Part shown: positions 32,494 through 41,671 of the stretch, piece after piece
Position numbering within the stretch: the stretch's first letter is position 1
How the letters are laid out: every line of letters starts with the position of its first letter
From: Pseudarthrobacter sp. BIM B-2242
GTDB lineage: Bacteria; Actinomycetota; Actinomycetes; Actinomycetales; Micrococcaceae
Length of the DNA: 64,000 bases
Reading direction: 5' to 3'
NCBI RefSeq assembly: GCF_014764445.1
Contig: NZ_CP061721.1
Location: 434,001 to 498,000, forward strand
Program-made: the position numbers and the translations under genes
The notes under the pieces: model-generated
Databases searched by the model: none
The model's input: the letters and a program-made list of their open reading frames with translations, nothing else
What the model was told of the DNA's origin: nothing

Positions 32494-33993
32494 ATGGTGC
32501 ACGAGCTTTCACACTACGTCGGCGGCCAGCGGATCGACGGCACGTCCGGGCGGTTCAGCGATGTCTACGATCCCTGTACGGGCCAGGTGCAGGCCAGGGT
32601 ACCGCTGGCCAGCAAGGAAGAAGTGGCCAATGCGGTGGCCACCGCCGAGAAGGGCCAGCTGGAATGGGCGGCCATGAACCCGCAGCGGCGGGGCCGGATC
32701 CTGCTCAAATTTGTGGATCTGGTCAACGAGAACATGGACGAGCTCGCCACCCTGCTGTCCTCCGAGCACGGCAAGACCTTCCCCGATGCCAAGGGCGATA
32801 TCCAGCGCGGCATCGAAGTGGTGGAGTTTTCCGCCAACGCCCCGCACCTGCTCAAGGGTGAATTCTCGGACGACGCCGGCACTGGCATCGATGTCCACTC
32901 ACTCCGCCAGCCCCTCGGCGTCGTCGCGGGCATCACCCCGTTCAACTTCCCGGCCATGATCCCGCTGTGGAAGTCCGGTCCGGCGCTCGCCGCGGGAAAT
33001 GCGTTTATCCTCAAGCCCTCCGAACGCGACCCGTCCGTGCCCCTGCGGCTCGCCGAGCTCTACAGCCAGGCCGGTGTTCCGGACGGCGTCTTCAACGTGG
33101 TCAACGGGGACAAGGAAGCCGTGGACGCACTCCTTGAAGACCCGCGGGTAAAGGCCATCGGCTTTGTGGGCTCCACCCCGATCGCCCAATACATCTACGC
33201 CACGGCGGCCGCGTACGGCAAGCGCGCGCAGTGCTTCGGCGGCGCGAAGAATCACATGGTGATCATGCCCGACGCCGATCTCGAGATGGCTGCCGACGCC
33301 CTGATCGGTGCCGGGTACGGTTCCGCCGGGGAACGCTGCATGGCCATCTCCGTTGCCGTTCCCGTGGGCCAGGAGACCGCCGACGCCCTGGTGGCCAAGC
33401 TGACCCAGCGCGTCAAAGCTCTCAAGGTGGGCCACAGCCTGGACAAGGAATCCGACTTCGGGCCGGTGGTGGCAGCCTCCGCCAAGGACAGGATCGAGGG
33501 CTACATCCAGGCCGGCGTGGACGAGGGCGCCACGCTGGTGGCCGACGGCCGCGGCCTCACCGTGGACGGCTACGACGGCGGCTTCTGGGTGGGCCCAACG
33601 CTCTTCGACAACGTCACCAAGGACATGAAGATCTACAAGGAAGAAATCTTCGGCCCGGTCCTCAGTGTCCTCCGCGCCGCCGACTACGACGAGGCGCTGA
33701 GGCTCTGCTCCGAGCACGAGTTCGGCAACGGCGTCGCGATCTTCACCCGGGACGGGGACGCTGCCCGCGACTTTGCCAGCCGGGTGGAAGTGGGGATGGT
33801 GGGCATCAACGTCCCCATTCCGGTGCCCATCGCGTATTACACCTTTGGCGGCTGGAAGGCCTCCGGCTTCGGGGACCTCAACCAGCATGGCGCCGATGCG
33901 TTCCGTTTCTACACCAAGACCAAAACGGTCACCACCCGTTGGCCCTCCGGCATCCGCCAGGGCGCCAGCTTCGTGATGCCGGCCGGCAGCTGA
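32494..33993 (+). CDS. mmsA: CoA-acylating methylmalonate-semialdehyde dehydrogenase
   Basis: A 499-residue ALDH, typical MMSDH length. The nucleophile is Cys in GSAGERCMAISVAVPVG; FNFPAMIPLW and LKPSERDPS are the NAD-site motifs. MMSDHs such as MmsA/IolA oxidise methylmalonate semialdehyde to propionyl-CoA in valine and inositol breakdown. ATG 32494 has AAGGAG 8 nt ahead. Its TGA overlaps the next ATG by one base, and the following genes supply the preceding valine steps. Confidence 0.93.
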   Translation: MVHELSHYVGGQRIDGTSGRFSDVYDPCTGQVQARVPLASKEEVANAVATAEKGQLEWAAMNPQRRGRILLKFVDLVNENMDELATLLSSEHGKTFPDAKGDIQRGIEVVEFSANAPHLLKGEFSDDAGTGIDVHSLRQPLGVVAGITPFNFPAMIPLWKSGPALAAGNAFILKPSERDPSVPLRLAELYSQAGVPDGVFNVVNGDKEAVDALLEDPRVKAIGFVGSTPIAQYIYATAAAYGKRAQCFGGAKNHMVIMPDADLEMAADALIGAGYGSAGERCMAISVAVPVGQETADALVAKLTQRVKALKVGHSLDKESDFGPVVAASAKDRIEGYIQAGVDEGATLVADGRGLTVDGYDGGFWVGPTLFDNVTKDMKIYKEEIFGPVLSVLRAADYDEALRLCSEHEFGNGVAIFTRDGDAARDFASRVEVGMVGINVPIPVPIAYYTFGGWKASGFGDLNQHGADAFRFYTKTKTVTTRWPSGIRQGASFVMPAGS

Positions 33994-35066
33994 TGACTGA
34001 TTTTCCGGGATCGGAGCAGGCACCCGAGGTCCTGTTTGAACGCCGCGGACACCTGGGCGTCATCACCCTGAACAGGCCGAAGGCCGTCAACGCGCTGAAC
34101 GCCGGCATGGTGGCAGCCGTGCTGGAGCAGCTCACTACCTGGGCCCAGGATGACGCCGTGGCCACCGTCCTGGTCCGCGGCGCAGGGGACCGTGGCCTGT
34201 GCGCCGGCGGTGACATCGTGGCCATCTACCAGGACCTACTGGCGGGAGGCAGCGCCACAGCGGAGTTCTGGACCACCGAGTACCGGCTGAACGCGCTCAT
34301 TTCCCGTTACCCCAAACCGTACGTGGCTTTTATGGACGGCCTGGTGCTGGGCGGCGGCGTAGGAATTTCCGCGCACGGCTCCCTCCGCGTCGTCACGGAG
34401 CGGACCCGCACCGGGATGCCGGAAACCACCATCGGTTTTGTGCCCGACGTCGGCGGGACCCTTCTGCTGTCCCGCGCGCCAGGGGAGTCCGGCACGCATG
34501 CGGCGCTCACCGGCGCCCACTTGAGCGGGGCCGACGCCCTGTTCCTCGGGCTCGCGGACCACTTTGTGCCGTCCGGCAGCCTCCCGGCGCTCGCCGAAGC
34601 GCTGGAAAGCGCGACGGCGGCAGACGCCGTCGGGCGCTTCGCGGAGGATCCGCCGGCCTCGGCCCTTGCGGAACGGCGGGAATGGATCGATGCTGCCTAT
34701 GCCTCCTACGACGCGGAGGAGATTGTCCGCCGGCTCCGCGCCGCGGGCGGGGAAGCGGCGGACGCTGCAGCCACCATCGAGGCGAAGTCGCCCACCGCCG
34801 TGAAGCTCACGCTTGCCTCCCTGCGGCGCGTGCGCGGCTTCTCGCTGGAGGAAACGCTGGCGCAGGAATACCGGGTGGGGCTGCGCTCCCTGGCGGGGCC
34901 GGACTTCCGCGAAGGCATCCGTGCCCAGGTGGTGGACAAGGACCGCAACCCGCACTGGAAGCCCGCGACCCTCGCTGAAGTGACCGCGGCCGACGTCGAA
35001 CACTACTTCGCGCCCCTGGGCGACCGTGAGCTCCAACTTCACACTAAGGAGTCCGACCATGTCTGA
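33993..35066 (+). CDS. 3-hydroxyisobutyryl-CoA hydrolase (crotonase superfamily)
   Basis: A 357-residue crotonase-fold protein. Start ATG 33993 sits in a TGATG junction with mmsA. Motifs: LNRPKAVNALNAGMV, GLCAGGDIVAIYQD, GLVLGGGVGISAHGSLRVVTERTR and the PETTIGFVPDVGGTLLLSR loop. The length and the tail of ~100 residues set it apart from plain enoyl-CoA hydratases (about 260) and match the hydrolase that frees 3-hydroxyisobutyrate in the valine pathway. It overlaps the next gene by 8 nt. Confidence 0.87.
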   Translation: MTDFPGSEQAPEVLFERRGHLGVITLNRPKAVNALNAGMVAAVLEQLTTWAQDDAVATVLVRGAGDRGLCAGGDIVAIYQDLLAGGSATAEFWTTEYRLNALISRYPKPYVAFMDGLVLGGGVGISAHGSLRVVTERTRTGMPETTIGFVPDVGGTLLLSRAPGESGTHAALTGAHLSGADALFLGLADHFVPSGSLPALAEALESATAADAVGRFAEDPPASALAERREWIDAAYASYDAEEIVRRLRAAGGEAADAAATIEAKSPTAVKLTLASLRRVRGFSLEETLAQEYRVGLRSLAGPDFREGIRAQVVDKDRNPHWKPATLAEVTAADVEHYFAPLGDRELQLHTKESDHV

Positions 35067-35982
35067 CAGAGCAGCTTCCGGCACCATCGCCTTCCTTGGC
35101 CTGGGCCATATGGGCGGTCCCATGGCGGCCAACCTGATCAAGGCCGGGCACGGCGTGGCGGGCTACGATCCGGTGCCCGCGGCCGTGGAGGCGGCGAAAG
35201 CACACGGCATCCCGATGGCTGCTTCCGCGGCGGAAGCGGTGACCGGCGCCGCCATTGTGCTCACCATGCTGCCCAGCGGACAGCACGTCCTGGACGCCTA
35301 CCGCGGCGTGGACGGGGCGCCCGGCCTGCTGTCAGTGGCCGCACCGGACACCATGTTCCTCGACTGCTCCACCATCAATGTTGACGAGGCCCGCGAGGCC
35401 GCTGCGATCGCCTTGGAGGCCGGGCACCGCTCCGTTGACGCACCCGTTTCCGGCGGTGTGGTGGGGGCCGAAGCGGGCACCCTGACATTTATGGTGGGTG
35501 CCCTGCCGGAAGACTTCGAAACCGTGAAACCCGTCCTGGAGCTGATGGGAAAGCGCGTTGTCCATTGCGGGGACCACGGCGCCGGGCAGGCCGCGAAGGT
35601 CTGCAACAACATGATCCTGGGTGTGTCCATGATCGCCGTCAGTGAGGCTTTTGTGCTTGGCGAGAAGCTCGGCCTGACGCACCAGGCACTGTTCGACGTC
35701 GCCGCCAATGCCTCCGGCCAATGCTGGGCGCTGACCACCAACTGTCCCGTTCCCGGGCCCGTACCAACCAGCCCGGCCAACCGCGACTACCAGCCCGGGT
35801 TCGCCGGCGCGCTGATGGCCAAGGACCTGCGGCTCGCCCTGAACGCCCTGGAAAGCACCGGCGTGGCGGCACAGATGGGGCCGCTGGCGTCCAGGATTTA
35901 TGACGAGTTCGCCGCAGGGGGCGGGGCAGGACGCGATTTCTCGGGCATCATCACGGATATCAGGGACAAGTCAGCCACGTAG
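35059..35982 (+). CDS. mmsB: 3-hydroxyisobutyrate dehydrogenase
   Basis: A 307-residue beta-hydroxyacid dehydrogenase. ATG 35059 follows AAGGAG and overlaps the previous gene. The NAD motif is [19 protein letters not shown], the substrate loop [21 protein letters not shown], and the catalytic Lys lies in [15 protein letters not shown]. It oxidises 3-hydroxyisobutyrate to methylmalonate semialdehyde, which mmsA then consumes. Order and overlap with mmsA and the hydrolase make a valine-catabolic operon. The next gene starts 46 bp on. Confidence 0.93.
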   Translation: MSDRAASGTIAFLGLGHMGGPMAANLIKAGHGVAGYDPVPAAVEAAKAHGIPMAASAAEAVTGAAIVLTMLPSGQHVLDAYRGVDGAPGLLSVAAPDTMFLDCSTINVDEAREAAAIALEAGHRSVDAPVSGGVVGAEAGTLTFMVGALPEDFETVKPVLELMGKRVVHCGDHGAGQAAKVCNNMILGVSMIAVSEAFVLGEKLGLTHQALFDVAANASGQCWALTTNCPVPGPVPTSPANRDYQPGFAGALMAKDLRLALNALESTGVAAQMGPLASRIYDEFAAGGGAGRDFSGIITDIRDKSAT

Positions 35983-36028
35983 CGTTGCACGTGGACAACT
36001 TTTTCACTCACACACTAAGGGGCACGGC

Positions 36029-36808
36029 TTGGCGCAGCACTACGAAAACATTCTTGTGGAACAACGTGGCCGGGTGGGGCTGGTGACCCTCAACCGGCCA
36101 CAGGCGCTCAACGCCCTGAACAAGGCCACCATGGAGGAGGTTGTAGCCGCCACCACCGCCATGGACGCCGACCCCGCCGTGGGTGCCGTGGTGATCACCG
36201 GCTCGGAGAAGGCCTTCGCAGCGGGCGCGGACATCAAGGAAATGTCCGCCAAAGGCTACGTGGAGATGTACGCGGCGGACTGGTTCCGGGGGTGGGAAAG
36301 CCTGACCCGGCTGCGGATCCCGGTGGTGGCTGCGGTATCCGGGTTCGCCTTGGGCGGCGGCTGTGAACTCGCGATGATGTGCGATGTCATCATCGCCGGC
36401 GACAACGCCAAATTCGGCCAGCCGGAGATCAACCTCGGCGTCATCCCGGGCATGGGCGGGTCCCAGCGCCTGACCCGCGCGGTAGGCAAAGCCAAGGCAA
36501 TGGACATGGTCCTCACCGGTCGCATGATGGATGCCGCCGAGGCCGAACGCGCGGGACTGGTTTCACGGGTGGTCCCGGCGGCATCGGTGGTGGAGGAAGC
36601 ACTGAAGGCTGCCGAAGTGATCGCGTCCAAGTCCAAGCCCGCCGCCATGCTGGCCAAGGAAGCCGTGAACGCCGCCTTCGAGCTGGGCCTCGCGCAGGGC
36701 GTCCTGTTCGAACGCCGGATGTTCCACTCGCTGTTCGCCACGGAGGACCAGAAGGAAGGCATGGCCGCGTTCAGCGAAAAGCGCCAGCCGGAGTTCAACC
36801 ACCGCTAA
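36029..36808 (+). CDS. Enoyl-CoA hydratase
   Basis: A 259-residue crotonase, usual length. TTG 36029 is chosen because AAGGGG sits 6 nt ahead and the protein then begins [23 protein letters not shown]. Catalytic Glu residues are in [12 protein letters not shown] and [13 protein letters not shown], both present. It would hydrate methacrylyl-CoA in valine breakdown or 2-enoyl-CoAs generally. It closes the mmsA operon. A palindromic element (36819-36870) follows, and the MarR gene converges beyond it. Confidence 0.9.
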   Translation: MAQHYENILVEQRGRVGLVTLNRPQALNALNKATMEEVVAATTAMDADPAVGAVVITGSEKAFAAGADIKEMSAKGYVEMYAADWFRGWESLTRLRIPVVAAVSGFALGGGCELAMMCDVIIAGDNAKFGQPEINLGVIPGMGGSQRLTRAVGKAKAMDMVLTGRMMDAAEAERAGLVSRVVPAASVVEEALKAAEVIASKSKPAAMLAKEAVNAAFELGLAQGVLFERRMFHSLFATEDQKEGMAAFSEKRQPEFNHR

Positions 36809-36818
36809 CCAACCATCC

Positions 36819-36870
36819 ATTGCTCCGTAACGGCCGTTTTGGACGCTCAGAACGGCCGTTACGGAGCAAT
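36819..36870. repeat. Palindromic intergenic element, copy B
   Basis: A perfect 20-bp stem (36819-36838 with 36851-36870, containing TTGCTCCGTAACGGCC) encloses a 12-nt loop TTGGACGCTCAG. It lies between the enoyl-CoA hydratase and the converging MarR gene. Stem matches copy A; the loop's reverse complement CTGAGCGTCCAA matches that of copy C. Confidence 0.8.
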
Positions 36871-36873
36871 CGA

Positions 36874-37380
36874 TCAGTCCGTGAAGTCGCCGGCGGCTTT
36901 GCGGAAATCGCCCAGGACCCGGAGCAGGTGCTCCACGTCCTCGTCGGCGAAACCGGACTTGCCGAACACCTCGGTGTTGAGCGCCGCCGTCGAGCGTTTC
37001 GCCAGGGTGCGGCCCTCGGCGGTGAGCTCAATCAGGGTGGTCCGGCCGTCGGTGGGGTGCGGGGAGCGGGCCACCAGGCCCGCCTGTTCGAGGCGGTCGA
37101 CGGCGTTTGTCACCGAGGTGGGATGCACCTGGAGCAGTGCGCTTGCCTTGTTCATGGGCAGCGCGCCGCTGCGGGCGAAGCTCAGCAGCGCCAGCAGCTC
37201 GTAGCGGGCGAACGTCAGCCCGAACGGCTTGAGGACCGCCTCGATCCGGGCGAGCAGGATCTGCTGGGTGCGCATGATGGCCGTGATGGCAGCCATGGGC
37301 GCAGCGACGTCTCCCCAGCCGTGGCGTTCCCAGTTCTGCCGTGCCTCGGCGATGGGATCGCGGGGGAGCGGAGTGCCCAC
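36874..37380 (-). CDS. MarR-family transcriptional regulator
   Basis: A 168-residue winged-helix regulator from GTG 37380, which has AGGAGG 4 nt ahead; an upstream ATG at 37395 is possible but lacks a ribosome site. Core features: RYELLALLSFARSGALPMNKASALLQVHPTSVTNAVDRLEQAGLVAR, a wing with DGRTTLIELTAEG. Its promoter contains the same block as the acyl-CoA ligase promoter at 23474, so it probably autoregulates and controls that gene. The ligand may be an acyl-CoA or an aromatic acid. Confidence 0.9.
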   Translation of the reverse strand: MGTPLPRDPIAEARQNWERHGWGDVAAPMAAITAIMRTQQILLARIEAVLKPFGLTFARYELLALLSFARSGALPMNKASALLQVHPTSVTNAVDRLEQAGLVARSPHPTDGRTTLIELTAEGRTLAKRSTAALNTEVFGKSGFADEDVEHLLRVLGDFRKAAGDFTD

Positions 37381-37429
37381 GGTGCCTCCTGACATTGCCG
37401 GGCCAACAGCCCGCGTGATGATCTCACCA

Positions 37430-37460
37430 GCAATATACTAGGACTTCCAAGGGTATGGAA
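37430..37460 (-). promoter_or_regulatory. MarR promoter-operator, paralogous copy
   Basis: On the minus strand TTCCAT (37455-37460), a 17-bp spacer and TATATT (37432-37437) form the promoter. CAATATACTAGGAC is identical to the copy at 23475. A TCCAA-4-TGGA-like inverted repeat again overlaps the -35 area. It drives the MarR gene. Confidence 0.65.
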
Positions 37461-37476
37461 GGTGGTGCGCTGCGGC

Positions 37477-38298
37477 CTACTTCCACCAGGTGTCGAAGAT
37501 GGTGACCGGGACGGTGCGCTTGTGCCGGGTCCGGAGGTACTTCTGCTCGATCAGCTGGGCGGCGGCTTCCGGGATGTCCCGGCCTTCGAGGTAGTCGTCG
37601 ATCTGGTCGTAGCTGACGCCGAGTTCATCCTCGTCCGTGCGTCCCGGCTTGTCATCCAGGAGGTCCGCTGTGGGCACCTTCTCCCAGACGCGGGCGGGCG
37701 CACCAAGCTCGGCCAGGAGCTCGCGGTTCTGGCGCTTGTTCAGGCCGAACAGCGGCAGGATGTCCGCGCCGCCGTCGCCGAATTTTGTAAAGAACCCGGT
37801 GACGGACTCCGCGCCGTGGTCCGTGCCGATCACCAGGTAGTTGTGCTCGCCGGCCAGGGCGTACTGCGCGATCATCCTCGTCCGGGCCTTGGTATTCCCC
37901 TTGTGGAAATCGGAAATCCCGTTTCCAACAGTCTTCTCGAACTCGTTCTCGAAGCCGTCCACCGCAGCGGAAATGTTGAACGTCCACTCGGTCTTGGCCT
38001 GGATGAAGTCCAGGGCGGCCTGCGCATCGTCTTCGTCATGCTGGACCCCATAGGGGAGCCGGACGGCCACAAAGTTAGCCTCCACACCCTCCGCCTCGAG
38101 CTCCTCCACGGCCAGCTGGGCCAGGCGCCCGGCAAGCGAGGAGTCCAGCCCGCCCGAGATGCCCAGGACGAAGCCCTTCGTCTGGGTGGCCCGGAGATAC
38201 TCCTTCAGGAAATCAACGCGCCTGCGCACCTCCCCGCGCGGATCGATCCGGGGCTGCACGCCCATTTCTTCGATGATGGTGGCCTGGAGTTCGCGCAT
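37477..38298 (-). CDS. nadE: NH3-dependent NAD+ synthetase
   Basis: A 273-residue enzyme, close to the ~275 of other short NadE proteins that use ammonia directly. Start ATG 38298 gives [19 protein letters not shown], as in relatives. The P-loop is [14 protein letters not shown] and the deamido-NAD/ATP sites [13 protein letters not shown] and [19 protein letters not shown]. It makes NAD+ from nicotinate adenine dinucleotide. It ends about 100 bp from the MarR gene, on the same strand, in an unrelated unit. Confidence 0.95.
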   Translation of the reverse strand: MRELQATIIEEMGVQPRIDPRGEVRRRVDFLKEYLRATQTKGFVLGISGGLDSSLAGRLAQLAVEELEAEGVEANFVAVRLPYGVQHDEDDAQAALDFIQAKTEWTFNISAAVDGFENEFEKTVGNGISDFHKGNTKARTRMIAQYALAGEHNYLVIGTDHGAESVTGFFTKFGDGGADILPLFGLNKRQNRELLAELGAPARVWEKVPTADLLDDKPGRTDEDELGVSYDQIDDYLEGRDIPEAAAQLIEQKYLRTRHKRTVPVTIFDTWWK

Positions 38299-38372
38299 GT
38301 GATCCAGCCTAGTCAGCGCTGTCAACAACGCTCAACTGTGTCCCTTGTGAGGGGACGTGTCGCCGGGAAGAG

Positions 38373-39395
38373 CTACGACGCCGCCGGCGCCGGCCCGGTG
38401 GAGCCGCGGACGGTGAGGTGCGTAGGCATCAGGGAGCGGCTGCGGCTGCCCCCGCCGGCCAGCGGGTTGAGCTGGGCCAGCAGCATGGATACGGCCACGC
38501 GGCCGGCCTGCTCGATCGGCGAGGCCATGGTGGTCAGCGGAGGATTGCAGAAGTCAGCGCCGAAGATGTCGTCGCAGCCCACCACGCTCATGTCCTCCGG
38601 TACCCGGATACCGCGTTCGCGCAGGCGCTGGAGCATTCCAATGGCAATCAGGTCGTTGAAGGCGATGCAGGCGGTCACGCCGGAGTGCACGGCGGCGTCG
38701 GCGGCGGCAGCGCCGGACTGCGTCTTGGGGGCGAAGGGACCGAGCCGGCGGACATCCACGCCGCGTTCCTCGGCGGCGGCCGCCAGGGCAGTCCAGCGAA
38801 GCGTGCTGGACTGGGAGGTGAGCGGCCCTGCCATATAGGCGATGTGCGTGTGGCCCAGCGAAATCAGGTGGTCCAGGGCCTGGCTGGTGGCCGAGGGCGT
38901 GTCGATGACCACGGCGGGTACGCCGGCCACATCCCGGTTGATGGTGACGATCGGAATCTTCGCGGCCGCGGCCAGGAGTGCGTCGTCGCTGAGCCTGGAC
39001 GCGGTGACGATGATGCCGTCGGCGCTTTTTCGCAGCTGCTCCATGCTGCTGGCTTCAACTTCATCCGACTCCTCCGTGTCCACCAGCAGCTGCGTGTAGC
39101 CGGCCGCCTTGAGCTGCAGCTGGGTGCCCCGGATCAGGTCGAAGTAGAACGGGTTGGTGATATCAGGGACCAGGACGCCCACTGCGCCCGTGCGCCCGGA
39201 ACTCAGGGCTTTCGCCTGGCTGTTTGGTGTGTAGTTCAGCTGGGCGGCCGCCGCTTCGATGCGCGCACGGGTGCGGACGTTGACCCTGTCGGGGGTGGAC
39301 AGTGCACGCGACACCGTGGACGCAGCCACCCCGCACATGGCGGCAATGTCGTGGATGGTGGCAGGACGGTCTGTTCCGGCTGCTTGCATCGCCAT
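38373..39395 (-). CDS. LacI-family transcriptional regulator (uronate island)
   Basis: A 340-residue regulator. ATG 39395 follows AGAGGA; ATG 39389 is close by. The helix-turn-helix is ATIHDIAAMCGVAASTVSRALS, with hinge AAQLNYTPNSQAKALSSGRTG. The effector domain includes VGVLVPDITNPFYFDLIRGTQLQLKAAGYTQLLVDTEESD. It is divergent from the isomerase/oxidoreductase pair and lies next to the operator at 39483. It is a candidate repressor of the shared operators in the island, together with the paralogue at 49281. Confidence 0.92.
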   Translation of the reverse strand: MAMQAAGTDRPATIHDIAAMCGVAASTVSRALSTPDRVNVRTRARIEAAAAQLNYTPNSQAKALSSGRTGAVGVLVPDITNPFYFDLIRGTQLQLKAAGYTQLLVDTEESDEVEASSMEQLRKSADGIIVTASRLSDDALLAAAAKIPIVTINRDVAGVPAVVIDTPSATSQALDHLISLGHTHIAYMAGPLTSQSSTLRWTALAAAAEERGVDVRRLGPFAPKTQSGAAAADAAVHSGVTACIAFNDLIAIGMLQRLRERGIRVPEDMSVVGCDDIFGADFCNPPLTTMASPIEQAGRVAVSMLLAQLNPLAGGGSRSRSLMPTHLTVRGSTGPAPAAS

Positions 39396-39482
39396 GGCGT
39401 TCCTCTCTGAACGGGACAATGAGGGCACTGTGACGATAACCACAGCCCTGATGCTCCTAGATTGCCACAAGATGTCAACATT

Positions 39483-39521
39483 TGGCAATCGGTTGTCATC
39501 ATTTCCCAACATGTCTAGACT
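39483..39521 (+). promoter_or_regulatory. LacI operator-promoter for the isomerase/oxidoreductase operon
   Basis: Operator TGGCAATCGGTTGTCA (39483-39498). Its right half is the -35 TTGTCA (39493-39498); TAGACT (39516-39521) is the -10, 17 bp away. It drives the GTG-started gene at 39608 and faces the LacI gene at 39395. Same architecture as 41553, 50379 and 53365. Confidence 0.7.
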
Positions 39522-39607
39522 GAGTGCAGAACTTTGTGAAGCAAGTCACCCGCGCACCGGAGCGGCACCCAGGCTGTCCGGTTGCGGGCAAACCTAAGGA
39601 GATCCCT

Positions 39608-40468
39608 GTGACCACAACGGCAAACGAAGCAACCAGGACTGTTTGGCAGCTCTCAGGATTCGGCGACGAAGTGGATCCGGATCCGGCTGTCCAGGCTGCC
39701 GTCATGCTGGCTCTTGGCGCCAGCTACATCGAAGTCCGCAGCGCGTGGGGCGTCAACGTCTCCGAACTGACCCCCGGACAGGTTGCCGAACTCAAGGGCA
39801 TCCTCGACGCGAAGGGCCTGAAAGTCTCGGCTGTGGCAAGCCCGATTGGCAAGGTGGACATCAGCCTGCCGGTCGAGCACGAGGTGGAGCGCCTGCGCCA
39901 GATCATCTCCGTGGCCAAGGGACTGGATACCAAGTACATCCGTATTTTCTCCTTCTACAGGAGTGAAGCCCAGACTCCCGAAGAAATCCGCGACGACGTC
40001 ATCACCCGCATGCGGGCACTGGCCGCTGAAGCCGAAAGCGCCGGCGTCGTCCTCCTGCACGAGAACGAAAAGGATATCTACGGGGATACGCCCCAGCGCG
40101 TTTTGGACATCATGGAATCTGTTGATTCCCCCGCACTGCGCGTTGCGTGGGACAACGCAAACTTCGTCCAGGTGGGCGTCCGGCCGTACACCGAGGGCTA
40201 CGCCATGCTCCGCCCATACCTCGAGTACCTCCAGGTCAAGGACGCCATCATGGCCACAGGCGAGGTTGTGCCCTCCGGGGAGGGTGACGGCGAACTCGAC
40301 GCCACCATCGCCGCGCTGAAGGCGGACGGCTACGCAGGCTTCGCATCCTTGGAACCCCACCTTGCCAGCCATCATGAGCTTGGCGGCTTCTCCGGGCCGG
40401 TTGCCTTCGGCACCGCCGCCCGGGCGTTCGCATCGCTCGCTGCCAAGAACGGGATCGAGCTTTCGTGA
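39608..40468 (+). CDS. TIM-barrel sugar isomerase/epimerase family protein
   Basis: A 286-residue xylose-isomerase-like TIM barrel. GTG 39608 follows AAGGAGAT. Likely metal ligands are Glu in LLHENEKDIYGDT, Asp in RVAWDNANFVQVG, YLQVKDAI and Glu in FASLEPHL. It pairs with the oxidoreductase that follows (GTGA overlap). Such pairs act on keto sugars, inositols or C-glycosides. The exact reaction cannot be read from motifs. Confidence 0.82.
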   Translation: MTTTANEATRTVWQLSGFGDEVDPDPAVQAAVMLALGASYIEVRSAWGVNVSELTPGQVAELKGILDAKGLKVSAVASPIGKVDISLPVEHEVERLRQIISVAKGLDTKYIRIFSFYRSEAQTPEEIRDDVITRMRALAAEAESAGVVLLHENEKDIYGDTPQRVLDIMESVDSPALRVAWDNANFVQVGVRPYTEGYAMLRPYLEYLQVKDAIMATGEVVPSGEGDGELDATIAALKADGYAGFASLEPHLASHHELGGFSGPVAFGTAARAFASLAAKNGIELS

Positions 40469-41478
40469 CCGGCCTGAAGGCCGCGGTCATTGGCTGCGGC
40501 GACGTTTCGGCTGTCCACTTCGAGGCGATCGCGAAACTCGACGGCGCGCGGCTGGCCGGCGTCTGTGACCCGGACCCCGGGCGCCTTGCCGCCGCCGTAG
40601 CAGCCTACGGTGTTCCGGGATTCGCGGACCACCACAGCCTCATCGAGGCCATCGGTCCCGACGTTGTGCATATCACCACGCCGCACAACACGCATGCCGC
40701 AATTGCCGCGGACTGCCTCGAGCGGGGCGTCAATGTGATTGTGGAAAAGCCGCTGGCGCACACGCTAGAGGAGGGCCGCCGGCTGGTGGAGGCCGCGAAG
40801 CTGAGCAGCGCCAAGATTGCTGTCTGCTTCCAGAACCGCTACAACGCCACGGCCCAGGCCATGCATGCGCTGCTGTCCACCGGCGAGCTGGGTGCGGTGG
40901 TGGGAGCTTCGGCCACCGTGATGTGGCACCGCGATGCTGACTACTACCGCAGCCGGCCCTGGCGCGGCACGTGGGAAGGCGGTGGCGGCGGGCTCATGAT
41001 GAACCAGGCCATCCACACCGTGGACCTGCTGCAGTGGCTGGTGGGCGACGTTGTGTCGGTGTCCGGCCATGCGGCCACCCGGTTCCTGGGCGAAACGATT
41101 GAGGTGGAGGACACCGCGGAATTCGTGGCAGAGCACGCCAGCGGGGTCCGCAGTGCTTTTTATGCCACGTTGGCCAATGCCGTCAATGCGCCGGTGACGT
41201 TGGACATCGTGACCGAGAAAGCCACGCTCAGCCTGCGCGGAGACCTGACAGTAGCGCATGCGGACGGCCGCGTGGACGTAGTGCCCGAACGTGTGGTGGA
41301 ATCCGGCGGACGCGCCTATTGGGGCGTCTCGCACGAGCTGCTTATCAGCGACTTCTATGCCCGGCTCGGTGAACCCGGGCCCTTCTGGATAGACCCGGAA
41401 GAGGCGGAGAAATCGCTGCGGATCGTCAAGGATATCTACCGACAGAGCTACCCCGAGGCGCTGGCGCAGGTCTCCTGA
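40465..41478 (+). CDS. Gfo/Idh/MocA-family oxidoreductase
   Basis: A 337-residue NAD(P)-dependent sugar or cyclitol dehydrogenase. The dinucleotide motif is AAVIGCGDVSAVHFEAI, the EKP motif is VIVEKPLAHTLEEGR (conserved Lys), and HDAD-type residues are in the C-terminal beta domain (MMNQAIHTVDLLQWLVGDV). GTG overlaps the isomerase stop. It probably oxidises a C3 or C2 hydroxyl of the substrate for the isomerase partner. Two operator-like sites (41485 and 41553) follow before the importer genes. Confidence 0.88.
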   Translation: MTGLKAAVIGCGDVSAVHFEAIAKLDGARLAGVCDPDPGRLAAAVAAYGVPGFADHHSLIEAIGPDVVHITTPHNTHAAIAADCLERGVNVIVEKPLAHTLEEGRRLVEAAKLSSAKIAVCFQNRYNATAQAMHALLSTGELGAVVGASATVMWHRDADYYRSRPWRGTWEGGGGGLMMNQAIHTVDLLQWLVGDVVSVSGHAATRFLGETIEVEDTAEFVAEHASGVRSAFYATLANAVNAPVTLDIVTEKATLSLRGDLTVAHADGRVDVVPERVVESGGRAYWGVSHELLISDFYARLGEPGPFWIDPEEAEKSLRIVKDIYRQSYPEALAQVS

Positions 41479-41484
41479 AGTTAG

Positions 41485-41591
41485 CGGGCAACCGGTTGTA
41501 GCTGTTTGAACGTTTCATTTGCGGCTCTTGGATTTTAAAGTTGCAACAAAAATGACAATCGGTTGCCAAAGTTGGCAATCATGCGTACTCT
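41485..41591 (+). promoter_or_regulatory. Double operator and promoter of the peptide-type ABC importer operon
   Basis: The primary operator TGACAATCGGTTGCCA (41553-41568) contains the -35 TTGCCA (41563-41568); TACTCT (41586-41591) is the -10, 17 bp on. A second operator-like site GGGCAACCGGTTGTA lies at 41486-41500, about 70 bp upstream, suitable for looping. The binding-protein gene at 41672 is downstream. Confidence 0.7.
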
Positions 41592-41671
41592 GAATCTCGC
41601 AAGGTCGGTGTGGCCCGCGCCACACCGACCGGATTCGTATCTCTCACGTTCCACAGATTCAGGAGCCAACA

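Noticed and set aside
33231..33992. Long N-terminal extension of the 3-hydroxyisobutyryl-CoA hydrolase
   Set aside because: Arg/Gly-rich translation shadow of mmsA. The family start and a TGATG junction place the start at 33993.
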